A stretch of DNA of 64,000 nucleotides from MA-ANB-1 sp041751055 (GCA_041751055.1 JBGSYD010000001.1:1-64000), one strand, 5' to 3'. Counted from the first letter of the stretch, positions 53,939-62,626 are shown. Notes: generated by a model from the letters alone, not told the origin. A program made the numbers and translations.

Positions 53939-55227
53939 GCGCTCCTCTCGTCGTGACCAGGCGGATGACCGACTATCCCGGCGACTCCCACACCATCGAT
54001 CGCTACGAGGCCACGGGTGGCTATGCGCAGGCCAAACGAGCATGTTCGATGACCAGGGAGGGGTTGGTCGAAGACATCAAAACCTGTGGATTGCTCGGAC
54101 GCGGCGGTGCTGCCTTCTCGGCCGGCCTGAAGTGGAGCTTCCTTGCTCCCGAGCGCCCGGCGTACCTCGTCATAAACGGCGACGAATCCGAGCCCGGGAC
54201 CTTCAAAGACCGCCAGCTTCTCGAACGCGACCCGCATCAGATGATCGAGGGAGTCATCATCACCAGTGTTGCCAATGAGGTCCACCACGCTTTTATCTAC
54301 ATTCGTGGGGAATATCCGAAGTCGGCGCGTCGGGTGCAAACTGCGGTCGACGAGGCATACGCGCGGGGTTACCTGGGCAAGGGGATCCTCGGAACCGACT
54401 ATGACCTCGAGGTGACCGTCCACCTCGGCGCCGGGGCCTACATCTGCGGGGAAGAGACGGCACTCATCAATAGCCTCGAGGGAAAACGGGGTGAGCCCAG
54501 GCTCAAACCCCCCTATTTCCCTGCAGCCAAAGGGCTCTACATGATGCCCACGATCGTCAATAACGTCGAGACGGTCTCGAACCTGCCCCACATCCTCGAA
54601 ATGGGCGCGGAGAAGTTCGCCGGGCTTGCCCACGAGGCCGACACCGGGACCTTCATGACATCGATCTCCGGTCACGTCAAGAAACCCGGCAACTACGAGT
54701 TGGGACATGGAATTACCTGGCGAGAGTTGATCTACGACGTGGCGGGAGGAATCCGCGACGACCGGGAGCTGAAAGCGTGGATCCCGGGCGGTGCGTCGGC
54801 TCCATGGTTCGTGCCCGACGTTCACCTCGATCTCGAGGTGACCAAGGAGGCGACCGCTGCGGCAGGGTCCATGCTGGGATCGGGCGCAGTGATCGTCATG
54901 GATGAGACCACCTGCATGGTCAGGGCTGCGGAGCGAATTGTCCGCTTCTTCTCCCATGAGTCATGTGGCCAGTGCACCCCGTGTCGGGAGGGGACCACCT
55001 GGCTCGAGATGATCTTGCGGCGAATCGAAGAAGGCCAGGGCCGTGCCGTCGACCTCGACCTGATGGTTGGCGTCTCGGACGGGATCAGCATCGGCCTCGC
55101 CTGGCCTCCGAAGATGACGACCATCTGTCCTCTGGGCCCGTCTGCTGTTTCTCCGATCAAAGCACTTAAGGATTACTTCATCGCCGAGATCGATGCTCAT
55201 GTCGAAGCCGGGGGGTGCCCGTTTTGA
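53935..55227 (+). CDS. nuoF: NADH-quinone oxidoreductase subunit F
   Basis: A 430-residue NADH- and FMN-binding subunit. LLGRGGAAFSAGLKW is the NADH-binding glycine loop, VINGDESEPGTFKDR the FMN loop, GAGAYICGEETALINSLEGKRGEPR the next conserved block, and ESCGQCTPCREG (C344, C347, C350) gives three ligands of the N3 cluster, with a fourth Cys in TTICPLGP. Everything needed for NADH oxidation is present. Overlaps nuoE by ATGA and nuoG by TTGA. Confidence 0.97.
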   Translation: MSAPLVVTRRMTDYPGDSHTIDRYEATGGYAQAKRACSMTREGLVEDIKTCGLLGRGGAAFSAGLKWSFLAPERPAYLVINGDESEPGTFKDRQLLERDPHQMIEGVIITSVANEVHHAFIYIRGEYPKSARRVQTAVDEAYARGYLGKGILGTDYDLEVTVHLGAGAYICGEETALINSLEGKRGEPRLKPPYFPAAKGLYMMPTIVNNVETVSNLPHILEMGAEKFAGLAHEADTGTFMTSISGHVKKPGNYELGHGITWRELIYDVAGGIRDDRELKAWIPGGASAPWFVPDVHLDLEVTKEATAAAGSMLGSGAVIVMDETTCMVRAAERIVRFFSHESCGQCTPCREGTTWLEMILRRIEEGQGRAVDLDLMVGVSDGISIGLAWPPKMTTICPLGPSAVSPIKALKDYFIAEIDAHVEAGGCPF

Positions 55228-57635
55228 GCGAGCTCGTGACGATCAAGGTCGACGGGCAAGAGTTCGAGGTCAAGCCGGGCGAACTGCTCATCAAGGCGGC
55301 CCAGGAGAACGGGACCTATATCCCTCGATTCTGCTGGCACAACAGGATGAACCCGGTCGGCATGTGCCGGATGTGTCTCGTCGAGATCGAAACTCCTCGC
55401 GGCCCGCTGATGATCACGGCATGCACCAACACTGTTGCCGACGGCATGGTTGTCGATACGCAGAACGAGACCGTGACGAAAGCCCAGGAGGCAGTTCTCG
55501 AATTCCTTCTCGCCAACCATCCGCTCGACTGTCCCGTATGCGACAAGGGAGGGGAGTGCCCTCTCCAGGACCAGGCAATGGCGTACGGCCCTGGCGAAAG
55601 TCGATTTGTCGAGATCAAACGGAATTTCGAGAAGCCGATTCCAATCTCGAGCCTGGTGCTCCTCGACCGGGAACGCTGCATCCTTTGTGCACGGTGCACC
55701 CGTTTCTCGGAGGAGATCAGCGGAGATCCGCTCATTGAGTTCATGGACCGGGGCAACAAAACGGAAGTGAACACCTTCCCGAACCTGCCGTTTAGCTCCT
55801 ACTTCTCTGGCAACACGGTCCAGATATGCCCGGTCGGCGCCCTTACCGCCAAGCCGTATCGTTTCCGTGCCCGGCCCTGGGATCTTCAGATGGTGGAAAG
55901 TTCGTCAGGTTTTGACACCGCTCAGCCGAGACTTTCGATCCATACATCTGAAAACGAGATCCTTCGTTTGGTGGGCATCGATTCAGAGCCGGTGAACCAC
56001 GGGTGGTTGTCGGACAAGGACCGCTTCGGTTTTGAATATCTGCGCTCGCCCGAGCGCCTCACGACACCGCTGGCACGGCGGGGCGACAACATGGTCCCCG
56101 TCGAATGGGGCGAAGCTCTGGACATGATTGCCAACCGGCTGAGTCTCGTCATCGACGAGTCGGGAGGTTCGGCGACTGCTGTGATCGGTGGGGCACACGG
56201 CACTAATGAGGATGCATACGCCCTGTCCAAATTTGCGAGAACTGTGCTGGGAACCAATCACGTTGACTCCCGCCTCGATGACGCCCTCGCTTCCCAGTTC
56301 CTTGCCGCCACCGTCGATCGCGCTTTGATCGCCGACCTTGATACGGCCGACACGATCCTGGTTTGGGGACCCGACCTCAAGGAGACTCACCCCACTCTGT
56401 ATCTGCGGGTTCGACGTGCAGCTCAAGAGCTTGGTGTCAAACTTCTGGTCGTGCATCCCCGACGCACCGGGCTGGACGATCGGGCAACGGCAACTCTCTC
56501 TTATCGACCGGGCGGTGGCTCGCAGTTGCTCGAAGAGATTGCAGCTGGAGCCCACGGCGAGATCCTCGAGATGCTCGGCGGTAAGACTGTCGCCATCGTC
56601 GGGCAGGCCGGTGCCGCCGATGACCCCCGTCTCGCTGAGTCCGTCGCCGCTTTTGTCCGCGACATTTCAACTACGCCTCGAATCATGCCTCTGGCCGCGA
56701 GGGGCAACACCTACGGCGCTCTCGACATGGGGCTGGCCCCGGACCTGCTGCCGGGTAGGGTCGCGTTTGCGGCGGAGGCGATGGCAGACACCTGGGGTGA
56801 GCTTCCGGATAAGGCAGGTCTGGATACCAGAGGGATTCTCCGTGGCCTGGTCTCCGGCGATGTTCGTGCACTGCTACTTGTCGGCTCGGACCCGGTGGGA
56901 GATGTCCCCGAGCCTGGTCTCGCCGCCGAGGCCCTCGAATTGGCCGAATACGTCGTGAGTATCGACAACTTCTTAAATGAATCCAATCGTCACGCCGACG
57001 TGGTCCTCCCGGCGGCCGGATTCTCGGAGAAGGAAGGCACCGTCACCAACCTGGAGGGCCGTGTCCAGAAGATAAACAAAATTGCGCCTGCTCCAGGTCA
57101 GAGTCGCACCGACTGGGCAATACTTGATGACATCTCAGCCCGGATGGGCCGGCCCTTGGGGCTGGCTGCGGCCGAGGCCGTGACCAAAGAGATCGCCTCG
57201 GTTGCACCCGCGTACAGCGGGCTCACGTGGGATCTACTGGAGTGGGAGGCGCGCGACGGAGCTGTGGTCCCTCTCGAAGAGGTTGCGATCCTCGGCTACA
57301 TTCCTGTGCGGGTCGAGGGCCCTAAAGCCCCCGGCGCCGAACTGACCCTCCACTCGGCCCGCGTCATGTACGACGGGGGGGTCCGGCTTCGGCACTGTCC
57401 CTCTCTCGCTCCATTGGCACGTGGTCCGGTTGCGTATGTCAATCCCGACGACGCCAAACGGCTCGGAGCTCAAAATGGGTCGCCGGTGAAAGTGGTGACT
57501 GGGATTGGCGAGGGTGAGTTCACCGTTGCCGTCGACCCGGATACACCTTCGGGCGTGGTCTTCGTTCCGTCGCATCAGCCAGGCGGGGCCAAGCTCGGTG
57601 TTGATCCTGTTGTCAGGGTCACGGTGATGACCTGA
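55224..57635 (+). CDS. nuoG: NADH-quinone oxidoreductase subunit G
   Basis: An 803-residue subunit. N-terminal [2Fe-2S] ligands lie in FCWHNRMNPVGMCRMCLVEI and TACTNTV, the His-coordinated N5 cluster in NHPLDCPVCDKGGECPLQDQ, a [4Fe-4S] set in RCILCARCTRF and QICPVGALTAKPYRF, and the rest is a molybdopterin-oxidoreductase-type domain ending in a beta barrel (GSPVKVVTGIGEGEFTVAV). TTG start at 55224 is favoured by a G-rich ribosome site; GTG at 55215 is possible. Confidence 0.96.
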   Translation: MSELVTIKVDGQEFEVKPGELLIKAAQENGTYIPRFCWHNRMNPVGMCRMCLVEIETPRGPLMITACTNTVADGMVVDTQNETVTKAQEAVLEFLLANHPLDCPVCDKGGECPLQDQAMAYGPGESRFVEIKRNFEKPIPISSLVLLDRERCILCARCTRFSEEISGDPLIEFMDRGNKTEVNTFPNLPFSSYFSGNTVQICPVGALTAKPYRFRARPWDLQMVESSSGFDTAQPRLSIHTSENEILRLVGIDSEPVNHGWLSDKDRFGFEYLRSPERLTTPLARRGDNMVPVEWGEALDMIANRLSLVIDESGGSATAVIGGAHGTNEDAYALSKFARTVLGTNHVDSRLDDALASQFLAATVDRALIADLDTADTILVWGPDLKETHPTLYLRVRRAAQELGVKLLVVHPRRTGLDDRATATLSYRPGGGSQLLEEIAAGAHGEILEMLGGKTVAIVGQAGAADDPRLAESVAAFVRDISTTPRIMPLAARGNTYGALDMGLAPDLLPGRVAFAAEAMADTWGELPDKAGLDTRGILRGLVSGDVRALLLVGSDPVGDVPEPGLAAEALELAEYVVSIDNFLNESNRHADVVLPAAGFSEKEGTVTNLEGRVQKINKIAPAPGQSRTDWAILDDISARMGRPLGLAAAEAVTKEIASVAPAYSGLTWDLLEWEARDGAVVPLEEVAILGYIPVRVEGPKAPGAELTLHSARVMYDGGVRLRHCPSLAPLARGPVAYVNPDDAKRLGAQNGSPVKVVTGIGEGEFTVAVDPDTPSGVVFVPSHQPGGAKLGVDPVVRVTVMT

Positions 57636-58741
57636 TGACGTGGCCCGAATTCGGCGTTGTTGTGCTGAGGGTCGTGGCGACATTCGGCTTGTTGCTGGTG
57701 GCCACCCTCATCAATGTCTGGCTCGAACGCAAAGTTGTCGCCGACATGCAAAGCCGGATTGGCCCGAGCCGCGCCGGGCCCTGGGGCGTCCTTCAAACCC
57801 TTGCTGACGGTCTGAAACTGTTCTTCAAAGAGTCGATAATCCCTCGCAAGGTGGAGCTGGGCATGTATCTACTCGCACCATTCCTGGCAGTGGTGCCGGC
57901 ATTTCTCATCTTCATGATGGTGCCGTGGGGTAAGCCCTTCATGATTGGGAACCAGGAGGTGTCACTTCAGGGCGCCGACCTCAACATCGGCTTGCTATTC
58001 ATCCTGGCCATGTCTTCCATGGCCGTTTACGCGGTTGTGCTCGCCGGCTGGTCGTCGGGCTCGAAGTACCCCCTCATCGGCGGAGTGCGCGCCACTGCCC
58101 AGGCGATCTCATATGAGGCTGCATTGGGTCTCTCGATGGTCGCAGTCGTGATGTTCTCCGCCACCCAGGGTGATGGCGGAACGCTTTCTCTGGCAGAGCT
58201 TGTCGACCGGCAGGCAGGGACCTGGGGGGACCTGATCCCTGCGCTCGAACCCGTACTGAAGTTCGTTCCTCGATGGAACATCTTTCCGCAGGTCGTCGCC
58301 TTCGTGATCTTCTTTATCGCAATCGTCGCCGAGACCAATCGGGCGCCGTTCGATCTCGTTGAGGCCGAGCAGGAAATCGTCGGCGGTTTCCATACTGAGT
58401 ACTCCGGGATGCGTTTCGCGATGTTCTTCCTGGCCGAGTATGTGAACATCTTTTCGATGTCGGCCATCGGGGCGACACTCTTCCTGGGTGGCTGGAACGG
58501 GCCGACATTCGAAAATGTGCTTCCGGCTTTCGTCTCGGGCCTCCTGCCGACCATCTACTTCCTGATCAAGACATACGCTCTGATCTTCGTCTTCTTCTGG
58601 TTGCGTGCCACGCTGCCCCGATTGCGGTATGACCAGTTGATGAGCTTGGGTTGGAAGCGGTTGATACCTGGCGCTTTGGGCTGGCTGGCCCTGTCGACCT
58701 TTGTCATCGCATTTCGTCAATTCGGACTTCCCTGGAGTTAG
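57635..58741 (+). CDS. nuoH: NADH-quinone oxidoreductase subunit H
   Basis: A 368-residue subunit with eight membrane helices. WLERKVVADMQSRIGPSRAGPWGVLQTLADGLKLFFKE is the signature after helix 1, and ETNRAPFDLVEAEQEIVGGFHTEYSGMRFAMFFLAEY the second conserved cytoplasmic block. It forms the membrane side of the quinone channel. ATG overlapping the nuoG stop (TGATG). Confidence 0.97.
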   Translation: MTWPEFGVVVLRVVATFGLLLVATLINVWLERKVVADMQSRIGPSRAGPWGVLQTLADGLKLFFKESIIPRKVELGMYLLAPFLAVVPAFLIFMMVPWGKPFMIGNQEVSLQGADLNIGLLFILAMSSMAVYAVVLAGWSSGSKYPLIGGVRATAQAISYEAALGLSMVAVVMFSATQGDGGTLSLAELVDRQAGTWGDLIPALEPVLKFVPRWNIFPQVVAFVIFFIAIVAETNRAPFDLVEAEQEIVGGFHTEYSGMRFAMFFLAEYVNIFSMSAIGATLFLGGWNGPTFENVLPAFVSGLLPTIYFLIKTYALIFVFFWLRATLPRLRYDQLMSLGWKRLIPGALGWLALSTFVIAFRQFGLPWS

Positions 58742-58743
58742 CA

Positions 58744-59400
58744 ATGGGTTTGATGAGCGAAATCTGGAAAAGTCTCAAGGTCACTGGACGCACGATGGTG
58801 AAAACCATCGGCGGATCCGGGCTCGTGACGACCGAATACCCCAAGGAGATGCGGCAAAAGCCACAGCGCTTTCACGGCCGACATGTCCTCAACCGCTATC
58901 CCGACGGGATGGAGAAGTGCATCGGATGCGAGCTGTGCGCCGGTGCTTGCCCGGCGAACTGCATCCATGTTCGGGGAATGGACAACGACCCGGAGCATCC
59001 GACCAGTCCCGGCGAGCGGTTCGGGTTTGTGTATGAGATCAACATGTTGCGTTGTATTTTCTGCGCACTCTGTGTCGAGGCATGCCCGACCGAGGCGATC
59101 ACTATGACTCATCTGTTCGAGATGTCGACCACCAACCGCCAGGACGCCATCTACACCAGGGACGAGTTGCTGATGGACCCGTCCGGCAATGTGCCGCATA
59201 TGTTTCCCGAAGACGACCTCGCCGACATGGACGAGCTTGCGGTGGCGGACGGATGGGTGCGAGCCACGGCGCCGTCGGGCGTGGCCGCGTACGAAGGGAT
59301 ACAGATGTGGCAGGGCACACCAGGTCCAGCGTCATGGGAGCCTGAGCCGTCGCAGATCGAGCGCGACGCCCGCACACCGAAAGGCGAAGACGATGGTTGA
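58744..59400 (+). CDS. nuoI: NADH-quinone oxidoreductase subunit I
   Basis: A 218-residue subunit with two [4Fe-4S] clusters (N6a, N6b): CIGCELCAGACPANCIHVRG and CIFCALCVEACPTEAITMTHLFE. The N-terminal amphipathic part (MSEIWKSLKVTGRTMVKTIGG) precedes the VTTEYP box. A C-terminal extension of about 60 residues (PHMFPEDDLADMDELAVADGW...) is longer than in E. coli. ATG at 58744, two bases after the nuoH stop. Confidence 0.96.
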   Translation: MGLMSEIWKSLKVTGRTMVKTIGGSGLVTTEYPKEMRQKPQRFHGRHVLNRYPDGMEKCIGCELCAGACPANCIHVRGMDNDPEHPTSPGERFGFVYEINMLRCIFCALCVEACPTEAITMTHLFEMSTTNRQDAIYTRDELLMDPSGNVPHMFPEDDLADMDELAVADGWVRATAPSGVAAYEGIQMWQGTPGPASWEPEPSQIERDARTPKGEDDG

Positions 59401-59917
59401 AGCCCTGATTTTCGTCCTCATGTCGATCGCAGCCATCGCCGGCGGGCTCACGGTGGTGTTGGCCCGCAACCCGGTCCGTTCCGCCATGGGCCTGCTGGGG
59501 ACACTTTTTGCCGTCGCGGTTCTCTACGTCGTCCAGCTTGCCCACTTCGTGGCCGCAGTCCAGGTGATCGTTTATGCCGGAGCCGTACTCATCTTGTTCC
59601 TGTTCGTGATCATGCTGATCGGGGTCGACACCGACGAGACGCGGGACGAGAACCTTCCCTGGCAGAGACCGGTCGTGATCGGCATTGCCGGCGTGATCAT
59701 TGTGTTCGCCGGCGCCCTCACGTTGTTCGGTGACTTCCAATGGGTGCCCGGAGCCTCGAACGCAGTCATCCCCGAGGCCACCAACGGAACCATCCAGGCC
59801 ATTGCCGAGCCCCTGTTCACCGACTGGGTGCTCGCCTTCGAGGCCACGGCCCTCCTCCTGACCATCGCCGCGGCAGGCGCCATTGCCCTCGCCCACTACC
59901 GCCGGAAGGAACTCTGA
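59393..59917 (+). CDS. nuoJ: NADH-quinone oxidoreductase subunit J
   Basis: A 174-residue membrane subunit. ALIFVLMSIAAIAGGLTVVLARNPVRSAMGLLGTLFAVAVLYVVQLAHFVAAVQVIVYAGAVLILFLFVIML covers helices 1-3 with the pi-bulge region. Five helices in total. The ATG at 59393 overlaps the nuoI end by eight bases. Its stop overlaps nuoK (TGATG). Confidence 0.95.
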   Translation: MVEALIFVLMSIAAIAGGLTVVLARNPVRSAMGLLGTLFAVAVLYVVQLAHFVAAVQVIVYAGAVLILFLFVIMLIGVDTDETRDENLPWQRPVVIGIAGVIIVFAGALTLFGDFQWVPGASNAVIPEATNGTIQAIAEPLFTDWVLAFEATALLLTIAAAGAIALAHYRRKEL

Positions 59918-60219
59918 TGGTCGATCCCGGCTTGTACATGGCGGTTGCGGCCGTGCTGTTCCTCATCGGCGCGCTCGGGATGCTGGTCCGGCGTAACGCA
60001 CTGGTGATGTTCATGTGCATCGAGTTGATGCTCAACGCCGTCAACCTGACCTTGATATCGGCCGGAAGGGCAATGAACGATCTCAACGGACAGGTCGCCG
60101 TGTTCTTCATCCTGGTGGTCGCCGCTGCCGAAGTCGTCGTGGGCCTGGCAATAATCGTTGCCATTTTCCGGAGACGATCCACAGCCTCAGTCGACGAACT
60201 AAATGAGTTGAGCGGATGA
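59917..60219 (+). CDS. nuoK: NADH-quinone oxidoreductase subunit K
   Basis: A 100-residue three-helix subunit with the two membrane glutamates of the proton path: MFMCIELMLNAVNL and VVAAAEVVVGLAIIVAIF. Start ATG overlaps the nuoJ stop. Its own stop overlaps the ATG of a repeat-encoded small frame instead of nuoL. Confidence 0.96.
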   Translation: MVDPGLYMAVAAVLFLIGALGMLVRRNALVMFMCIELMLNAVNLTLISAGRAMNDLNGQVAVFFILVVAAAEVVVGLAIIVAIFRRRSTASVDELNELSG

Positions 60220-60385
60220 TCAGTATTTATGCCGGCCGACTTCAACTGGTTGCCTCCTCGCGCCGCGCCCGTCTCGCGGGTTTGGGGATTGGCAGTTCCC
60301 TGGTCGCGTTTTGGGTCGGATCGTCAGTTGAACAGACGCCGGTCGGCCGGGGCTGCCGCTCCACGGCAAGGGGGGTGCGACGGCT
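60216..60385 (+). repeat. family B repeat unit 1 (170 bp) at the nuoK/nuoL junction
   Basis: First of two tandem 170-base units that differ at only a few positions (for example CGCCGCGCCC against CGTGGTGAGC). Each has imperfect inverted ends: CCGGCCGAC-TTCAACTG on the left (60232-60248) and CAGTTGAA...GTCGGCCGG on the right (60325-60350). A third divergent copy sits at the nuoL/nuoM junction and the AACAGACGCC..GGCTGCCGC core recurs at 29702-29731. Confidence 0.9.
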
Positions 60386-60389
60386 ATGA
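60216..60389 (+). CDS. repeat-encoded small frame 1, 57 aa
   Basis: A 57-codon frame (MISIYAGRLQLVASSRRARL...) that starts with ATG overlapping the nuoK stop (ATGA) and stops with TGA overlapping the ATG of the next frame. The product would be Arg-rich with a hydrophobic middle (LAGLGIGSSLVAFWVGSSV). It probably reflects the repeat, not a conserved subunit, because third-codon positions are as conserved as the others among copies. It may nevertheless be translated since it keeps ribosome coupling. Confidence 0.45.
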   Translation: MISIYAGRLQLVASSRRARLAGLGIGSSLVAFWVGSSVEQTPVGRGCRSTARGVRRL

Positions 60390-60555
60390 GCAGTATTTAT
60401 GCCGGCCGACTTCAACTGGTTGCCTCCTCGCGTGGTGAGCGTCTCGCGGGTTTGGGGATTGGCAGTTCGCTGGTCGCGTTTTGGGTCGGATCGTCAGTTG
60501 AACAGACGCCGGTCGGCCGGGGCTGCCGCTCCACGGCAAGGGGGGTGCGACGGCT
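60386..60555 (+). repeat. family B repeat unit 2 (170 bp)
   Basis: Second tandem unit, directly following unit 1 with the same 170-base period and the same inverted ends. It ends so that its ATGA-type junction (CTATGAGC) becomes the start of nuoL. Confidence 0.9.
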
Positions 60556-60559
60556 ATGA
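60386..60559 (+). CDS. repeat-encoded small frame 2, 57 aa
   Basis: A 57-codon frame (MSSIYAGRLQLVASSRGERL...) nearly identical to frame 1. Its ATG overlaps the stop of frame 1 and its stop overlaps the nuoL ATG, so ribosomes leaving nuoK could pass through both small frames into nuoL. Whether the peptide has a role is unknown. Confidence 0.45.
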   Translation: MSSIYAGRLQLVASSRGERLAGLGIGSSLVAFWVGSSVEQTPVGRGCRSTARGVRRL

Positions 60560-62442
60560 GCTCATATGTGTGGCTTGTTATTGCCCTACCTCTCGCTGTC
60601 GCGGTGTTCCTCCACTTTGTCGGGAGATATCTGGGAGAGCCTCGATCCGGCTGGTTGGCCACTCTGGCTGTTGGTAGCTCATTTGTAATCGCTGCGGTCG
60701 CCGCGGTTCCCTTTTTCGAAGGTGGCGCCCACGCCGAGACCATCCAGCTTTGGGAATGGATGCCTGCGATCGGTGCTTCGCTGGAGATTCAATGGGATTC
60801 GCTTGCCGCACTCATGACGCTTGTGGTCACCGGGGTCGGCACGCTCATTCACATCTTTGCGATCGGATACATGCACGGTGACGAGCGTTTCCACCGCTTC
60901 TTCACCAATCTCAACTTCTTCATTGCCTCGATGCTCATCCTCGTGCTCGCCGGTAACTACGCGATGCTGTTCCTCGGTTGGGAACTCGTCGGCCTCTGCT
61001 CGTATCTACTCATCGGCTTCTGGTTTACGAGGCCCACAGCTGCGGCGGCAGCCAAGAAAGCCTTCATCGTCAATCGCATCGGCGACTTTGGTTTCATGAT
61101 CGCTCTGATGTTGGTGTTCACCAGCTTCGGCACCCTGGCGTACACCGGCATCTTCGAAAGAGCAGGAGATGTTCTGAGCACCGGGATGGCAACGGCGATC
61201 GGACTGTTGATTCTGGTCGGGGCGGCCGGGAAGTCGGCCCAGATACCTCTCTACGTCTGGTTGCCCGACGCCATGGAAGGGCCTACCCCTGTGTCTGCGT
61301 TGATCCACGCCGCGACGATGGTGACTGCCGGTGTTTACGTCATCGCTCGCTCAGCGGCCATTTTCGAGCTTGCCCCTATTGCCTCCACCACTGTGGCGAC
61401 GGTTGGCGCGATTACCGCCCTTTGGGCGGCGACGATCGCCCTTGCCCAGCGGGATATCAAGAGGGTCCTCGCCTATTCGACTATTTCCCAGCTCGGCTAC
61501 ATGTTCCTCGCCGTCGGGGCCAGTGCGTACGTAGCCGGCGTGTTCCACCTCATGACACACGCTTTTTTCAAGGCTCTTCTCTTCCTGGGAGCAGGTTCGG
61601 TCATTCACGCCATGAACGACGAACAGGACATGCACAAGATGGGTGGGCTGCTCAAAAAGATGCCGGTGACCGGGATCACGATGGGTGTAGCCACACTCGC
61701 CATCGCTGGGATACCCCCGCTTGCCGGATTCTGGTCCAAAGACGAAATACTGGCGTCTTCGTTCGAACGCGGGGGTTGGTATGCCGTCCTGTTCATCGTT
61801 GGTGTGGTCACCGCACTCTTGACCGCCTTCTACATGAGCCGGCAGTGGGTCCTCGTTTTCCTTGGCGAACCGAGGTGGGACGATGACGTAACACCATATG
61901 AGTCGCCGAGAGTCATGACGGCGCCTTTGGTCGTGCTCGCTGCGCTAACGGTGATCGGTGGCTTGGTCAACACCCCGGTCCGGACCACCCTGGAGCACTT
62001 CCTGGAGCCAGCCTTCGAAGGCATCTCGCTGCAACACCCGCCCGAGGGCATTTTGATGTTCGTGATCCTCGCCGGCGTATCGGTGCTGGCCGGTCTGGTT
62101 GGTGTTGGTGCCGCCTATGCGACGTATCGCCGACCCTCGGAATCCTGGAAGAAGTTTGAGCAAGGTTTGGAGCCCTTGTGGGGAACCTGGTTGGACGCCT
62201 ATCGGATTGACGACGTCTACGGAAAACTGCTGATTGCCCCGGGAAAGCGCGCCGCCGAAATCTCTGCTTTCACTTTCGACAATTCCGTCATCGACGGTGG
62301 CGTCAATGGCGTCGGCCGTCTTTTCTCCGGAATTGGAGAACGCCTCCGCCCCTTCCAATCAGGGTATGTCCGCAACTACGGAGCGTTGCTCCTCGGCGGC
62401 ACGATCGTCATCGTGATGTGGCTGGTAGCCGGTGGAGCGTGA
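60556..62442 (+). CDS. nuoL: NADH-quinone oxidoreductase subunit L
   Basis: A 628-residue antiporter-like subunit with about 16 helices. Signatures: LFLGWELVGLCSYLLIGFWFTRPTAAAAAKKAFIVNRIGDFGFMI with the conserved Glu, GKSAQIPLYVWLPDAMEGPTPVSALIHAATMVTAGVYVIARS with the key Lys and His, and DIKRVLAYSTISQLGYMFLAVG. The C-terminal lateral helix region follows (WLDAYRIDDVYGKLLIAPGKRAAE). Proton pumping subunit at the far end of the membrane arm. Start coupled to repeat frame 2. Confidence 0.97.
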   Translation: MSSYVWLVIALPLAVAVFLHFVGRYLGEPRSGWLATLAVGSSFVIAAVAAVPFFEGGAHAETIQLWEWMPAIGASLEIQWDSLAALMTLVVTGVGTLIHIFAIGYMHGDERFHRFFTNLNFFIASMLILVLAGNYAMLFLGWELVGLCSYLLIGFWFTRPTAAAAAKKAFIVNRIGDFGFMIALMLVFTSFGTLAYTGIFERAGDVLSTGMATAIGLLILVGAAGKSAQIPLYVWLPDAMEGPTPVSALIHAATMVTAGVYVIARSAAIFELAPIASTTVATVGAITALWAATIALAQRDIKRVLAYSTISQLGYMFLAVGASAYVAGVFHLMTHAFFKALLFLGAGSVIHAMNDEQDMHKMGGLLKKMPVTGITMGVATLAIAGIPPLAGFWSKDEILASSFERGGWYAVLFIVGVVTALLTAFYMSRQWVLVFLGEPRWDDDVTPYESPRVMTAPLVVLAALTVIGGLVNTPVRTTLEHFLEPAFEGISLQHPPEGILMFVILAGVSVLAGLVGVGAAYATYRRPSESWKKFEQGLEPLWGTWLDAYRIDDVYGKLLIAPGKRAAEISAFTFDNSVIDGGVNGVGRLFSGIGERLRPFQSGYVRNYGALLLGGTIVIVMWLVAGGA

Positions 62443-62449
62443 CCTACCG

Positions 62450-62626
62450 ATGCTGATAGTGATTACTGCTGGCCGACTTCAACTGGTTGCCTCCTCGCGC
62501 CGCGCCCGTCTCGCGGGTTTGGGGGTTGGCAGCAAGGTCGTAGCGAGATGGGTTGGATCGTCAGTTGAACAGACGCCGGTCGGCCAGGGCTGCCGCTCCT
62601 GGGCAAGGGGGCTGGCGGCATGCTGA
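62450..62626 (+). CDS. repeat-encoded small frame 3, 58 aa
   Basis: A 58-codon frame (MLIVITAGRLQLVASSRRARL...) between nuoL and nuoM, ending with TGA seven bases into nuoM (the nuoM ATG at 62620 lies within GCATGCTGA). The middle differs from the other frames (VGSKVVARWVGSS) and is less hydrophobic. As with frames 1 and 2 it looks like a by-product of the repeat that keeps coupling to the next gene. Confidence 0.42.
   Translation: MLIVITAGRLQLVASSRRARLAGLGVGSKVVARWVGSSVEQTPVGQGCRSWARGLAAC
62463..62611 (+). repeat. family B repeat, divergent copy at the nuoL/nuoM junction
   Basis: Shares with units 1 and 2 the first about 55 bases from GGCCGACTTCAACTGG and the last about 45 bases through CAGTTGAACAGACGCC; the centre is diverged. 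The inverted arms are CTGGCCGAC-TTCAACTG (62469-62485) and CAGTTGAA (62562-62569) with GTCGGCCAG (62579-62587). Compared with unit 1 (CCGGCCGAC/GTCGGCCGG) a C-G pair has become T-A on both sides. Confidence 0.88.

Noticed and set aside
53902..54957. Minus-strand frame of 351 codons inside nuoF
   Set aside because: Antisense shadow of nuoF produced by the GC-rich codon bias; low-complexity composition.
60216..60555. CRISPR array
   Set aside because: Only two 170-base direct repeats with no spacers and no cas genes; they are tandem copies of a dispersed element.
60216..60559. Small frames as genuine novel complex I subunits
   Set aside because: Copies agree at the DNA level including silent positions, the hydrophobic core is not kept in the third copy, and the same core DNA occurs outside nuo; a repeat origin is more likely. 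Translation is still possible.
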